Shown: positions 24,150 through 32,856 of the stretch, piece after piece | Layout of the letters: every line of letters starts with the position of its first letter | How positions within the stretch are numbered: the stretch's first letter is position 1 | Source of the DNA: Youngiibacter fragilis 232.1 | GTDB taxonomy: Bacteria > Bacillota > Clostridia > Clostridiales > Clostridiaceae | Reading direction: 5' to 3' | DNA length: 37,683 nucleotides | NCBI RefSeq assembly: GCF_000495435.3 | Contig: NZ_AXUN02000014.1 | Span: 1 to 37,683, forward strand | Notes under the pieces: generated by a model | Told to the model about the DNA's origin: nothing | Seen by the model: only the letters and a program-made list of their open reading frames with translations | The model's database searches: none | Program-made: the position numbers and the translations under genes

Positions 24150-25072
24150 AGTATAATCCTGCCCTTCCTGTCAAATCTCCTGATATACGTGCATCCTTTG
24201 CAGAGGTCTTCCACAAGCCTTCTCCCGTTGAAGCCCTCGTATATGGCGGTTGCCCTGTCACCTGCAAGTATTTCCTTTAAAGGGACTTCAAAAACGTTCC
24301 CGAGTGGTATCGAGCCCTGGCTGTCGAGGCAGCATGGTACTACCGTCCCATCTGCAAGTATCCCTATGTGGTCCCTCATACCGTGGCAGAAGCCATTCTC
24401 CACAATCTCTCCTGAACCCTTCTCAGGCCAGATGAACCGTTCCTGGAAGCCCAGGTATAGTCCTTCCCTGAGTCTGATCCCGTTCTTGCCCATCCCTTCA
24501 GTCAGGATATCCCTCTCAAGCCCAAGCCTTTTAAGAATATATGATACGACTTTGTCGTTTTCCGTATTCAGTCCATCTGCCAGCTCTCTGGACAGGTTCC
24601 AAAGCCTGAGCTCAACTATCGCCCGTCCTTTGGCTTCCTCCGCAAAGTCCATGGTATCCTTAAGGTATTCTTCAAGGGGGATCTCCATGGAGTTCGCCTC
24701 ATAGCTGTGGAGAGAGAAGCTCACCTTGCGAAGCGCAGGTGCTGACAGAAGGATTTCGCCCCTTGAGCCTATCAGTGTGCCGTTTGTCGCAATGTTCACC
24801 TTAAGATCCAGCTCGGAACAGACAGCAAGGAATCCTCCGATGTTTCCATTCAGGAGCGGTTCTCCCATGAGGTGAAAGCATACATGGTCCGTGAATTCAG
24901 ATGCTTCTTCTGCAATGTGCCTGAATGACCTCTCATCCATTGTCAGCTTCTCCCTTCCTGTCTTAATGCAGAAGCTGCAGTCAAGGTTGCAGATGTTGGT
25001 TGTTTCTATGTAGATCCTCTTAAATCTCTTCAAGTGCTTCCGCCTTCCATATAGTTCTTCTTCAACATCCAT
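24146..25072 (-). CDS. Radical SAM/SPASM domain protein
   Basis: 308 aa from ATG 25072; a TTG at 25093 would add seven residues and neither start has a ribosome site. The radical SAM cluster is C28-x3-C32-x2-C35 within ETTNICNLDCSFC. Further core motifs are HLMGEPLLNG and NIATNGTLI. The C-terminal region contains ILADGTVVPCCLDSQG and CKGC, an auxiliary-cluster (SPASM or twitch) domain. Such enzymes use S-adenosylmethionine to modify peptides or sugars or to mature other enzymes. No precursor peptide gene is visible nearby, so the substrate is unknown. First gene of a tight operon with the zinc-ribbon and DUF4139 genes. Confidence 0.88.
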   Translation of the reverse strand: MDVEEELYGRRKHLKRFKRIYIETTNICNLDCSFCIKTGREKLTMDERSFRHIAEEASEFTDHVCFHLMGEPLLNGNIGGFLAVCSELDLKVNIATNGTLIGSRGEILLSAPALRKVSFSLHSYEANSMEIPLEEYLKDTMDFAEEAKGRAIVELRLWNLSRELADGLNTENDKVVSYILKRLGLERDILTEGMGKNGIRLREGLYLGFQERFIWPEKGSGEIVENGFCHGMRDHIGILADGTVVPCCLDSQGSIPLGNVFEVPLKEILAGDRATAIYEGFNGRRLVEDLCKGCTYIRRFDRKGRIIL

Positions 25073-25119
25073 TCTATCATAAATGCAAAGCAATCAGCGA
25101 TAGCTGAAAAGGGAGAACC

Positions 25120-25155
25120 AAAAAGGAAGGGCTGCAGCATTTCAAGCTGCAGCCC
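25120..25155 (-). terminator. Terminator after the polysaccharide deacetylase gene
   Basis: Ten-base perfect stem GGGCTGCAGC/GCTGCAGCCC with a seven-base loop, followed on the minus strand by TTCCTTTTT. Confidence 0.85.
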
Positions 25156-25169
25156 AATGGATTTGACTG

Positions 25170-26663
25170 TCATGGAAGCATCTCGGCAACAGTCCTGAAG
25201 CTGTAGCCCTTGTCCTTCAGACCCTGTATGATCCTCGGAAGAGCTTCCGGAGTCTTTGCATAAGCTACATGCATGAGCACGATTCCGTTGTCCGAAGCAT
25301 AGGTAAGCGCCCTGTTCACAATATAATCAGTTGTTACGGTAACTCCATTAATGCTGTCCGCCCAGTCATGGGTGTCTACTGTCCAGAGCACCGTATACGG
25401 ATATCCCTGTTCGCCTGCTACCTTGAGGACTGTGCTGTTGTATTCTCCGAACGGAGGCCTGAACAGTGTCGGCCTGATTCCAAGTATGTTGGAGTATATC
25501 TTGGTGCTCTCGGTAAACTCATACCTGATTTCAGCCTCGGTCATCTCATTCATATGAGGATGTGTCAGGCTATGGTTCTGTATGCTGTGTCCTCTTGCCT
25601 TTATCTCCTTGGCAAGGTCCTGATGGTCCTGTACCCAGTATGCCCTGAGGAAGAACGTTGCCTTTATGCCATAGTCATCAAGAACATCAAGTATAGGTAT
25701 GGTCTGGTCAAAAAGCCATCCTGCGTCAAAGGTCAGAGCTATGTCCAGTCCTGCCCTGTCAATGAGTCCCTTGTTTGTGGCTATCGAGCTGACAGAGGTA
25801 GAAAGATATGCAGTGTGGCACCAGCCTTTGGTTCCGTCATAGGTCACATACGCCCAGTAACCGGATACCGAGTGGACTGACACAATTGAACCCTTAGGCA
25901 TCACCCTCAATATCGGATATGATGTTCCGGGTCCGCTTCTGAGGTTAAGTTCCTCTGTCGTGTATCTTGTATAGATTACGGGGTCCTCAGATGATACCTT
26001 CTGAAGGTAGTATGTGCTTGAATAGCCTGTCTTACCTGAATACACGAATTTTGCCCAACCAGCGGATTCAGAAATCACATTTACTGTAGTCCCTTTCGGT
26101 ATTACTGCCAGTATCGGATATGTGGTCCCCGGACCTGACCTGAAATTCAGGTTTGCTGTAGTTATCCTGAAATCATTGACAGTTGTAGAAACAGGTACGA
26201 GATACGACATGGATGAATAGCCTGTCTTTCCCAGGTAGGTTACGTTAGCCCAGTTGTTGACGATTGATGCTGCTGTCACTGTAGCCCCTTTGGGAATGAC
26301 ACCTATCACAGGATACACGGTACCAGGTCCTGTCCTTATGTTAAGGTCTGCTGTAGTCATGAGCTGAACGCTTGAAGTTGTTGGCGCCGACAGGTAGGTC
26401 ATCGAACAGTACCCGGTCTTTCCTGAATATGTTACCTTTGCCCAGTTGTCAACTGTTGACTGCACAGTTACAGAAGTACCTTGCGGAATCACTGCAATTA
26501 TCGGATAGGATATTCCAGGACCTGTTCTAAGGTTCAGATTGGCAGTCGTCACTCTTATGTCGTCAACTGCGGATACCTTGAGCTTATTGAATCCGAATCC
26601 AGAAAACAAAAGTGTAAATACCATGATGATCGATAGTATGGTTCTTCTCCTTCTAAGTTTCAT
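25170..26663 (-). CDS. Secreted polysaccharide deacetylase with four SH3 domains
   Basis: 497 aa from ATG 26663 (AGGGGGT ribosome site); the longer frame to 26771 is unsupported. Signal peptide at 1-32, then four bacterial SH3 domains at about 36-92, 100-156, 164-221 and 230-288, each with the NLRTGPG and W-A-x-V-T-Y pattern, then a NodB deacetylase domain at 305-495. Deacetylase motifs: TFDAG at 311-315 (Ala where the second Asp of TFDDG usually stands), HSLTH at 364-368, RPPFGEYN at 402-409, DTHDW at 430-434 and LMH at 463-465. It probably binds peptidoglycan and removes acetyl groups from its sugars, outside the cell. Confidence 0.92.
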   Translation of the reverse strand: MKLRRRRTILSIIMVFTLLFSGFGFNKLKVSAVDDIRVTTANLNLRTGPGISYPIIAVIPQGTSVTVQSTVDNWAKVTYSGKTGYCSMTYLSAPTTSSVQLMTTADLNIRTGPGTVYPVIGVIPKGATVTAASIVNNWANVTYLGKTGYSSMSYLVPVSTTVNDFRITTANLNFRSGPGTTYPILAVIPKGTTVNVISESAGWAKFVYSGKTGYSSTYYLQKVSSEDPVIYTRYTTEELNLRSGPGTSYPILRVMPKGSIVSVHSVSGYWAYVTYDGTKGWCHTAYLSTSVSSIATNKGLIDRAGLDIALTFDAGWLFDQTIPILDVLDDYGIKATFFLRAYWVQDHQDLAKEIKARGHSIQNHSLTHPHMNEMTEAEIRYEFTESTKIYSNILGIRPTLFRPPFGEYNSTVLKVAGEQGYPYTVLWTVDTHDWADSINGVTVTTDYIVNRALTYASDNGIVLMHVAYAKTPEALPRIIQGLKDKGYSFRTVAEMLP

Positions 26664-26869
26664 GTCATTACCCCCTCGTAATGAGAAAAGTGAAAGCCTG
26701 TATGGAACGACAAAAAACCCCATCTCTCTATGATGAAATGATAACAATAAAATCATAAGGAATTGTTTCAATATGGAGTTAAACAGGTTATTATTCGGTT
26801 ACAATTCAGGAAACTTTATTGCTGGTCCTTTTTTTGGTGCCATTCATCGTAATCTTCGGGATCCACAAA

Positions 26870-26913
26870 TTGATAAAGAGCAGCCATCACTTTTTTGGTA
26901 ATGGCTGCTCTTT
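26870..26913 (-). terminator. Terminator after gpsA
   Basis: Thirteen-base perfect stem (AAAGAGCAGCCAT and its complement) with a 13-base loop; minus-strand tail ATCAATTTG is only partly T-rich. Confidence 0.65.
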
Positions 26914-26917
26914 ATGC

Positions 26918-27901
26918 CTATTCTGATTTCCTGTCCCTGAGCATAAGTGTCTTTATTGCTTCCTTAAGGTCTTTTCCAAGGAAGAGCACCTTGTAGATCT
27001 GGTCTGTTATGGGCATCTCTATGCCCATCATTTCCTTGAGCTCATAGAATGCCTTGGTCGCCTTTATGCCTTCAACCACCATTCCTATCTTCTCGGCCGC
27101 TTCATCCATAGTGAATCCCTGGCCAATAAGTATTCCAGCTCTTCTGTTCCTCGAGTGCATTGATGTGCAGGTGACTATAAGGTCACCCATACCTGTGAGC
27201 CCATAAAAGGTATCACGGTTTGCGCCGACGGCTTCCCCGGCCCTTATGATCTCAGTCATCCCTCTTGTCATGAGGGCTGCCTTTGCATTGTCGCCATAGC
27301 CTACTCCATCGAGGATTCCAGCCGCAAGAGCAATTATATTCTTTACTGCTCCGCCGATTTCAACCCCTATGAGGTCGTCATTGGTATATACCCTGATTGT
27401 ATCTGAGAAGAACAGGTCCTGCACCTTTTCTGCTGCTGCCATGTTCCTGGAGGATGCCACAAGGGTCGTGGGCATTGACTTTGCAACCTCTTCAGCATGG
27501 CTTGGGCCGGAAAGTATCACCACCGGATTCTCAATTATCTCCTCCATCGTGACTGAGAGCCTGCCATGGGTCTGTGGATCCAGCCCCTTGGCTATGCTGA
27601 TCACGATGGTCTCCTTATCAAGAAATTTCCTGACCTTTTCGCACATCTCCCGTACGACGTGGGACGGGACAGCAAGCAGGACAAAATCCTTGCCTGAAGC
27701 TGCCTCATGGAGGTCAGTCGTAGCCCTTATGTCACCCTCAAGCAGGCAGTCAGGCGTATATCTTGCGTTGGTTCGTAAGGTATTGATCTCATCTACGATC
27801 TCTTGCTTCCTGTCCCAGAGCACCACCTGGTTGTCCCTTTTTCCAAGATTGAATCCGAGGGCCGTACCGAAGCTCCCGGCGCCTATGATCCCTATTCTCA
27901 T
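26918..27901 (-). CDS. gpsA: Glycerol-3-phosphate dehydrogenase [NAD(P)+]
   Basis: 327 aa. It reduces dihydroxyacetone phosphate to sn-glycerol 3-phosphate, the phospholipid head precursor. The N-terminal GAGSFGTA dinucleotide loop (residues 7-14) is followed by the family [10 protein letters not shown] motif; the active-site lysine lies in [13 protein letters not shown]; the substrate region is [10 protein letters not shown]. The start overlaps der by four bases (ATGA), so the two are translationally coupled. In many Clostridia plsY lies between them (recalled synteny); it is missing here. Confidence 0.97.
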   Translation of the reverse strand: MRIGIIGAGSFGTALGFNLGKRDNQVVLWDRKQEIVDEINTLRTNARYTPDCLLEGDIRATTDLHEAASGKDFVLLAVPSHVVREMCEKVRKFLDKETIVISIAKGLDPQTHGRLSVTMEEIIENPVVILSGPSHAEEVAKSMPTTLVASSRNMAAAEKVQDLFFSDTIRVYTNDDLIGVEIGGAVKNIIALAAGILDGVGYGDNAKAALMTRGMTEIIRAGEAVGANRDTFYGLTGMGDLIVTCTSMHSRNRRAGILIGQGFTMDEAAEKIGMVVEGIKATKAFYELKEMMGIEMPITDQIYKVLFLGKDLKEAIKTLMLRDRKSE

Positions 27902-29214
27902 GAGCTCTTCCTCTCCCTGTACTCTATCTTTATTCCGGTTCCCTTGAAATCAAAGTTCTCCCTTAGCTGGTTCTCGATATATCTTGCATATGAGAAATGG
28001 AGACACTCCGGGTCATTGACAAAAAACACGAAGGTGGGAGGCTTTACTCCGGTCTGAGTGCCGTAGTATATCTTGAGCCTCTTTGTGCCTATGACCGGCG
28101 GCTCCTTCATCATGAGGGCCTTGCCGATGACATCGTTAAGCACTCCTGTGCCGATCTTCTTGGTATAGTTGCTGTAGCATTCCTGTGCCATTGCAAGGAC
28201 CTTATGTGTCCTCTGGCCTGTTAAGGCTGATATGAACAGGAACGGTGCGTAAGCGAGGAAGTTCAGTTCAGACTTCAGATTCTTCAGGTACTTGTCCATG
28301 GTCTTGTCATCCTTCTCGATGAGGTCCCACTTGTTGACTATTACCATTATTGCCTTTCTCATCTCATGTGCGTATCCTATGATCTTCTCATCCTGGTCGG
28401 CTATGCCGTCCACAGCATCGATCATAAGAACAACAACATCAGCCCTTTCAATTGCTGTAAGGGTCCTTACCACAGAGTACCTTTCGATTTCCTCCTTGAC
28501 CTTGGACTTGCGCCTAAGGCCTGCGGTATCGACAAGAATGAACTTGCCCTCTTCAGTCTCTATGTAGCTGTCAAGTGCATCCCTTGTTGTTCCTGGAATG
28601 TCCGAGACAATTGCCCTTTCTTCACCGAGGAGCTTGTTTATAAGGGATGATTTGCCCACGTTAGGTCTTCCTACAAAGGCTACCCTTACCACATCCTGGT
28701 CCTCTTCCACATCATAGTCAGGGAAATGACTTACGACCTCATCAAGAAGCTCACCAAGTCCAAGGCCCTGTGAAGCAGAAATGGTTATCGGATCCCCAAG
28801 GCCGAGGTTAAAGAATTCATATGCGTTGTCCTCATCCTTGAAGCTGTCTATCTTGTTTACTGCGAGAACAATAGGCTTTCCGCTTCTTCTGAGCATTCCT
28901 GCTACTTCATGGTCAGAATCTGTTAGTCCAGTCTTTCCATCCACAATGAAAATTATGACATCAGCTGTTTCCATTGCCACCTGTGCCTGCCTTCTCATCT
29001 GGGCAAGAATGATGTCATCTGATTTGGGCTCTATTCCGCCTGTATCTATTAACTTGAAGTTATGTCTCAGCCAGTCTGCATCTGCGTATATCCTGTCCCT
29101 AGTGACTCCCGGAGTGTCTTCCACTATGGCAATCCTATGCCCGGCAAGTCTGTTGAAAAGTGTCGATTTGCCCACGTTAGGGCGGCCAACTATGGCCACT
29201 ATCGGTTTTGCCAT
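27898..29214 (-). CDS. der: Ribosome biogenesis GTPase Der (EngA)
   Basis: 438 aa. Essential double-GTPase for 50S subunit assembly. The two G domains show GRPNVGKST (residues 10-18) and GRPNVGKSS (about 182-190), with DTGG/DTAGLR switch regions and NKID/NKWD specificity motifs. The C-terminal KH-like domain follows ([19 protein letters not shown]). GAGGTGA lies before the ATG, and a good promoter lies 45 bases upstream. First gene of a der-gpsA operon. Confidence 0.97.
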   Translation of the reverse strand: MAKPIVAIVGRPNVGKSTLFNRLAGHRIAIVEDTPGVTRDRIYADADWLRHNFKLIDTGGIEPKSDDIILAQMRRQAQVAMETADVIIFIVDGKTGLTDSDHEVAGMLRRSGKPIVLAVNKIDSFKDEDNAYEFFNLGLGDPITISASQGLGLGELLDEVVSHFPDYDVEEDQDVVRVAFVGRPNVGKSSLINKLLGEERAIVSDIPGTTRDALDSYIETEEGKFILVDTAGLRRKSKVKEEIERYSVVRTLTAIERADVVVLMIDAVDGIADQDEKIIGYAHEMRKAIMVIVNKWDLIEKDDKTMDKYLKNLKSELNFLAYAPFLFISALTGQRTHKVLAMAQECYSNYTKKIGTGVLNDVIGKALMMKEPPVIGTKRLKIYYGTQTGVKPPTFVFFVNDPECLHFSYARYIENQLRENFDFKGTGIKIEYRERKSS

Positions 29215-29258
29215 TTATATCACCTCGAAAAATTGATTGCATTTGTATCCAATTAACT

Positions 29259-29287
29259 ATGATACGCTATGCAGTTTCAAGAGTCAA
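29259..29287 (-). promoter_or_regulatory. Promoter of der-gpsA
   Basis: TTGACT (29282-29287), 17-base spacer, TATCAT (29259-29264) on the minus strand, each one mismatch from consensus. Confidence 0.7.
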
Positions 29288-29371
29288 ACGCGATCTTTGG
29301 CATATTGCGGACAAATTTTACATAAAATAAGGGTGTAAACCAACCAGACCCCTACTTTCTGATGAAACGGC

Positions 29372-29427
29372 AAAAAAAGATACCCTCTAGTATCAGATAG
29401 GATAGCTTTCCTACTGACATAAGAGGG
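29372..29427 (-). terminator. Terminator after phoU
   Basis: A long imperfect hairpin on the minus strand, closed by CCCTCT/AGAGGG with an inner GTAGGA/TCCTAT arm, ends in TATC and seven T. Confidence 0.75.
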
Positions 29428-29445
29428 ATCGGCAATAATCATTTT

Positions 29446-30102
29446 TCATAGGTTGAGCTCCACATGTTCTCCTGTCTTTATGTATATTGTCCATTCGCAT
29501 ACGTTTGTCATGTGGTCTCCGATACGTTCAAGATACTTCATGGCAAAATTCAGCTGCGCTGCAGTCCTTGCGAATTGAGGTTCTTCCTTTACAAATGCAT
29601 ACAGTTTCCTGACTGAGGCCACATAATTGTCGTCTATGAAATCATCAAGCTTGGTAACCTCATATGCCTTTTCGCTGTCCAGGCTTACGAAGGAATCCAG
29701 ACCTTCCCTTATCATCCTGATGCAGGTGTCCTTCATCGCCCTTATCTCACCGGCCAGGAAGGATACTTCTTCATCTCCCAAATTGGTGGAAACCCTGGCT
29801 ATGTCAACAGCATGGTCGCCAGCCCTTTCAAGGTCGGTAACCACCTTGACTGTGGTAAACAGGATCCTGAGGTCAGAAGCCACTGGCTGAAGCGTGGCGA
29901 TTATCCTCACGGCTTCATCCTCGACCTGCCTCATGAGGGCATCCACGATCCCATCCCTTGACTTTACCTCTTCAGCCATTTCTATGTCCCTTTCAAGAAG
30001 CGACCTTACAGCGAGCTCCACCTGACTCTCAACCTCAGCTTCCATTGCCATGAGCTTCCTGTTTATGCCTGCTATTCCAGACTCCAATGTCCTGTATGAC
30101 AA
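29446..30102 (-). CDS. phoU: Phosphate signalling regulator PhoU
   Basis: 218 aa. It links the Pst phosphate transporter to the PhoR kinase and represses the Pho response when phosphate is ample. Two PhoU helical repeats carry the metal-binding motifs: DLERAGDHAVDIA near 90-102 and YLERIGDHMTNV near 190-201. The start is TTG at 30102: GGAGG lies eight bases upstream, and the nearby ATG is in another frame. It is not joined to phoR: a terminator and its own PhoP-box promoter lie between. Pst transporter genes are absent from the window. Confidence 0.95.
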   Translation of the reverse strand: MSYRTLESGIAGINRKLMAMEAEVESQVELAVRSLLERDIEMAEEVKSRDGIVDALMRQVEDEAVRIIATLQPVASDLRILFTTVKVVTDLERAGDHAVDIARVSTNLGDEEVSFLAGEIRAMKDTCIRMIREGLDSFVSLDSEKAYEVTKLDDFIDDNYVASVRKLYAFVKEEPQFARTAAQLNFAMKYLERIGDHMTNVCEWTIYIKTGEHVELNL

Positions 30103-30236
30103 TATGCATTCCTCCCGTTATCATGAAAAATGGACCAAACCGGCAAACACCCATAATTGCTAGGTATCCCGGTTTTCCAGATTTATGTCTTTCAAAGGAC
30201 CTACCGGGCTTTAGTTTCCTTTCAGTCACATATCCA

Positions 30237-30290
30237 ATATTACACAATTGATGTTGAATCCATGTTTGACGTGTGTTAGGTATTTGTAAA
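30237..30290 (-). promoter_or_regulatory. PhoP-box promoter of phoU
   Basis: On the minus strand four hexamers, TTTACA (30285-30290), CTAACA (30274-30279), CAAACA (30263-30268) and TCAACA (30252-30257), each separated by exactly five bases. Nine bases after the last comes TAATAT (30237-30242) as the -10. This matches the arrangement of PhoP-activated promoters in B. subtilis (TTAACA-like direct repeats on an 11-bp period between about -60 and -20). A leader hairpin at 30168-30208 follows. Confidence 0.75.
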
Positions 30291-30300
30291 TTGTTGAAAA

Positions 30301-30339
30301 TGGAAAATCCGCAATACCCGGTTTTCCCAGGCATTGCGG
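30301..30339 (-). terminator. Terminator after phoR
   Basis: Minus-strand stem closed by CCGCAAT/ATTGCGG and extended inward by wobble pairs, followed by ATTTTCCATTTTC. Confidence 0.75.
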
Positions 30340-30340
30340 A

Positions 30341-32020
30341 CTAATCCATTGGCAATGATACAGTGAATGTGGTGCCTTTTCCAACTTCTGATTCTACCTT
30401 TATCTCGCCCTTCATTGACAATACTATATGCTTGACGATTGCAAGTCCCAGACCAGTTCCGCCTTTAGCCCTGTCCCTTGACTTGTCGACCCTGTAGAAC
30501 CGTTCGAAGAGCCTTGGAAGATGCTCCTCCGGTATTCCTACGCCGGTATCCTTCACAGACAGTACCAGCTTTCCACCTGACTTCTCGATGCGGACCTTCA
30601 CCTTGCCGTTGGGCTCAGTGTACTTTATCGCATTGTCCACCAGGTTTATGACCATCTGATTGAAGTTGTCCCTGTCACCCATGAGGATTGGTGTACCCGA
30701 TGCTGTAAGCGTCAGCTCTATGCTCTTGGCTACAGCCATCTGATGCAGCATGTCGCAGATCCTTCTCGTTTCCTCGACAGTGTCGATCTCCTCTGTCTTA
30801 AGCTCCCTGTTCTGCTCCAGAGATGAAAGCGACAATATGTCATTTATAAGCCTTGTAAGCCTTTCAGCTTCTTCATTGATGATGTCAAGGAACTTTATCC
30901 TTGTCTTTTCATCATTGACAAACCTCAGTGTCTCTGAGAATCCCTTTATTGATGTCAGAGGTGTCTTGAGCTCATGGGATACGTTTGCTACAAACTGGCT
31001 TCTGAGGTTCTCAAGCCTCTTTATGTCAGTAAGGTCCTGTATGACTATGACTACCCCGACCTTGTTCATCCTTTCTCCAAGTATGTCCGCCTTCTTGATC
31101 TTGAGGTCTTTGCCTTCAAGAGTCCTTATGGAAGCCACTTCCTCATCCGATCCCAGATATTCATATACGGTTGCAAGGTTCTGTATGCTTCCGATATTCA
31201 TTCCCAGCGTATCTCCCCTGACACTGAACAGCTGCTTGGAAAATGGGTTCATCATTATAATGTTTCCGTTGTTGTCCAGGGCTATTACACCTGAATCCAT
31301 GCTTTTCAGGATCGCTTCAAGCCTGTTCTGTTTCTCCAGGGATTCCACTATGGTCGTCTCCAGCCTTTCGGCCATGTTGTTGAAGTTCCTTGAAAGCCTT
31401 GCAAGGTCCTCATCCTGCTTCAGCTCGACCCTCCGTGACAGCTCTCCCCTTGCAATCCTGTCTGTGGCAAAGGACAGTTCCTCAACAGGCTCAAGAAGGA
31501 AGCCTGACAGCCTTAGAATTATTATTGATGATGCAAGGATCACCAGGAAAAGTGCAGTTGCGAGGTACTTGATATAATTGCTGCTTAAGTCGAAGTTGCT
31601 GAATGGGTAGGCTGAACGTATGTAGCTTCCGTCTTGAAGCATCAGTGCAGAATAGACCATCCTTATCCCGATGCTTGCAGACATCCTGATGTCAGTACCT
31701 ACCGCACCTTTTGACGCCTCAATGATCTCCTTCCTGTAAAGATGGTTTTCAGAAATATCATCCTTCAGGCTGTCATACAGAATATCCCCGGAGCTTGAAA
31801 TGTATGTGATCCTGGTACCCTCAGGAACCGACCTGAATATCCTTACAAGGTCCGGATCTCCTGATTCGATGTAGCTGGCAAGTATCCGGTTGGTCTCAGC
31901 AAGCTTATCCTTGATGTGGTCTGTATTCTGCAGGTCCGCTATTAGCAGGAATGCCGCTGTCATGAACAGAACAATGAATGCGATGGCAATGATGAATGAT
32001 GTGACCGTCCGCCTTCTCAT
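30341..32020 (-). CDS. phoR: Phosphate-sensing histidine kinase PhoR
   Basis: 559 aa. Membrane helices at about 7-29 and 151-171 flank an extracytoplasmic sensor region. HAMP follows at about 172-225, then a PAS domain at 230-335. The phospho-acceptor H349 is in NVSHELKTPLTSIKG. The kinase domain has the N box NLVDNAIKY, G1 DTGVGIP, F box RFYR and G2 GGTGLGLAIV. The start overlaps phoB by four bases. The order of kinase after regulator and the linked phoU support PhoR over other kinases such as ResE/WalK, which share this plan. Confidence 0.9.
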   Translation of the reverse strand: MRRRTVTSFIIAIAFIVLFMTAAFLLIADLQNTDHIKDKLAETNRILASYIESGDPDLVRIFRSVPEGTRITYISSSGDILYDSLKDDISENHLYRKEIIEASKGAVGTDIRMSASIGIRMVYSALMLQDGSYIRSAYPFSNFDLSSNYIKYLATALFLVILASSIIILRLSGFLLEPVEELSFATDRIARGELSRRVELKQDEDLARLSRNFNNMAERLETTIVESLEKQNRLEAILKSMDSGVIALDNNGNIIMMNPFSKQLFSVRGDTLGMNIGSIQNLATVYEYLGSDEEVASIRTLEGKDLKIKKADILGERMNKVGVVIVIQDLTDIKRLENLRSQFVANVSHELKTPLTSIKGFSETLRFVNDEKTRIKFLDIINEEAERLTRLINDILSLSSLEQNRELKTEEIDTVEETRRICDMLHQMAVAKSIELTLTASGTPILMGDRDNFNQMVINLVDNAIKYTEPNGKVKVRIEKSGGKLVLSVKDTGVGIPEEHLPRLFERFYRVDKSRDRAKGGTGLGLAIVKHIVLSMKGEIKVESEVGKGTTFTVSLPMD

Positions 32021-32718
32021 CCTTCGATGTCATTGAACCTGTAGCCTATTCCTCTGACAGTCTCGATGTACACCGGATTCTTGTCATCATTCTCCAGCTT
32101 CTGTCGAAGATGTCTTATGTGAACATCTACAGTCCTAGTTTCCCCTGCATATTCGTATCCCCAGATCTTGTCGAGGAGCAGGTCCCTTTTCATCACCTTG
32201 CCTCTGTTCTTGATCAGCGTATCAAGCAGCTCATATTCCTTCAGCGTTAGCTCCACCTTCTCATCTCCCTTGGTCACCATATGCTTGTTGTAGTCGATTG
32301 TTACATTTGAGAAGGTAAACGTACTGCTGTTGTCCTCGGCAGGCACCACACGCCTCAGGAGGGCCTTTATCCTTGCCATCAGTTCCCTTACCGAAAATGG
32401 TTTGGTCATGTAGTCGTCCGCTCCGAGCTCAAGTCCAAGGATCTTGTCAATCTCTTCGGACTTTGCAGTAAGCATGATGATAGGGGTATTCTTAAGCTCC
32501 TCATCCCTCCTTATGTTCTTGCAGACTTCAAGTCCATCCATCTGAGGAAGCATAAGGTCCAGCACAATGAGTGAAGGCTTGGTCTCTTTGGCCTTGGCAA
32601 GACCATCAAGTCCGTTATAAACCACATCGGTAATGTAGCCTGCAGTATCAAGGTTGTATTTTATGAGCTCCACTATATGCTCTTCATCATCTATTACTAG
32701 TATCCTGTCTGATGCCAT
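32017..32718 (-). CDS. phoB: Phosphate response regulator PhoB/PhoP (OmpR family)
   Basis: 233 aa. Receiver domain with acidic residues D10-D11, phosphorylation site D54 (IVLDLMLP), and T/K switch residues in IIMLTAKSE. A winged-helix OmpR-type DNA-binding domain starts near 130 (LTLKEYELLDTLIKNRGKV, DVHIRHLRQKLE, IETVRGIGYRF). GGAGG precedes the ATG. It probably binds the hexamer repeats upstream of phoU. A weak candidate promoter (TTGGTA, 18 bases, TTAAAT) lies upstream near 32740-32775. Confidence 0.92.
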   Translation of the reverse strand: MASDRILVIDDEEHIVELIKYNLDTAGYITDVVYNGLDGLAKAKETKPSLIVLDLMLPQMDGLEVCKNIRRDEELKNTPIIMLTAKSEEIDKILGLELGADDYMTKPFSVRELMARIKALLRRVVPAEDNSSTFTFSNVTIDYNKHMVTKGDEKVELTLKEYELLDTLIKNRGKVMKRDLLLDKIWGYEYAGETRTVDVHIRHLRQKLENDDKNPVYIETVRGIGYRFNDIEG

Positions 32719-32821
32719 CTTAAAACCTCCATAACGAATCTTTACTTCAATTTAACCACAGTAAGTGTTTTTTTACCAATGCAACAAGCCCGGTTTACCT
32801 AAAATTAACCTGAAACCCACT

Positions 32822-32852
32822 AAAAGAGGCGGCCTGATCTCTCAGTCCGCCT
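32822..32852 (-). terminator. Terminator after nrdR
   Basis: Minus-strand stem AGGCGG/CCGCCT with an inner CTGA/TCAG pair and one mismatch, loop GAGA, followed by CTTTTAG. Confidence 0.65.
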
Positions 32853-32856
32853 TACA

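Noticed and set aside
24146-25170. A hidden precursor peptide for the radical SAM enzyme
   Set aside because: The flanks of the operon were read for a short frame with a ribosome site; none was found, so a RiPP system is not supported.
25800-26600. Regularly spaced repeats, considered as CRISPR or a tandem array
   Set aside because: They are about 200 bases apart, diverged, and encode four SH3 domains in frame.
30750-31577. 275-codon plus-strand frame opposite phoR
   Set aside because: Ser-rich antisense translation of a clear kinase; no start signals.
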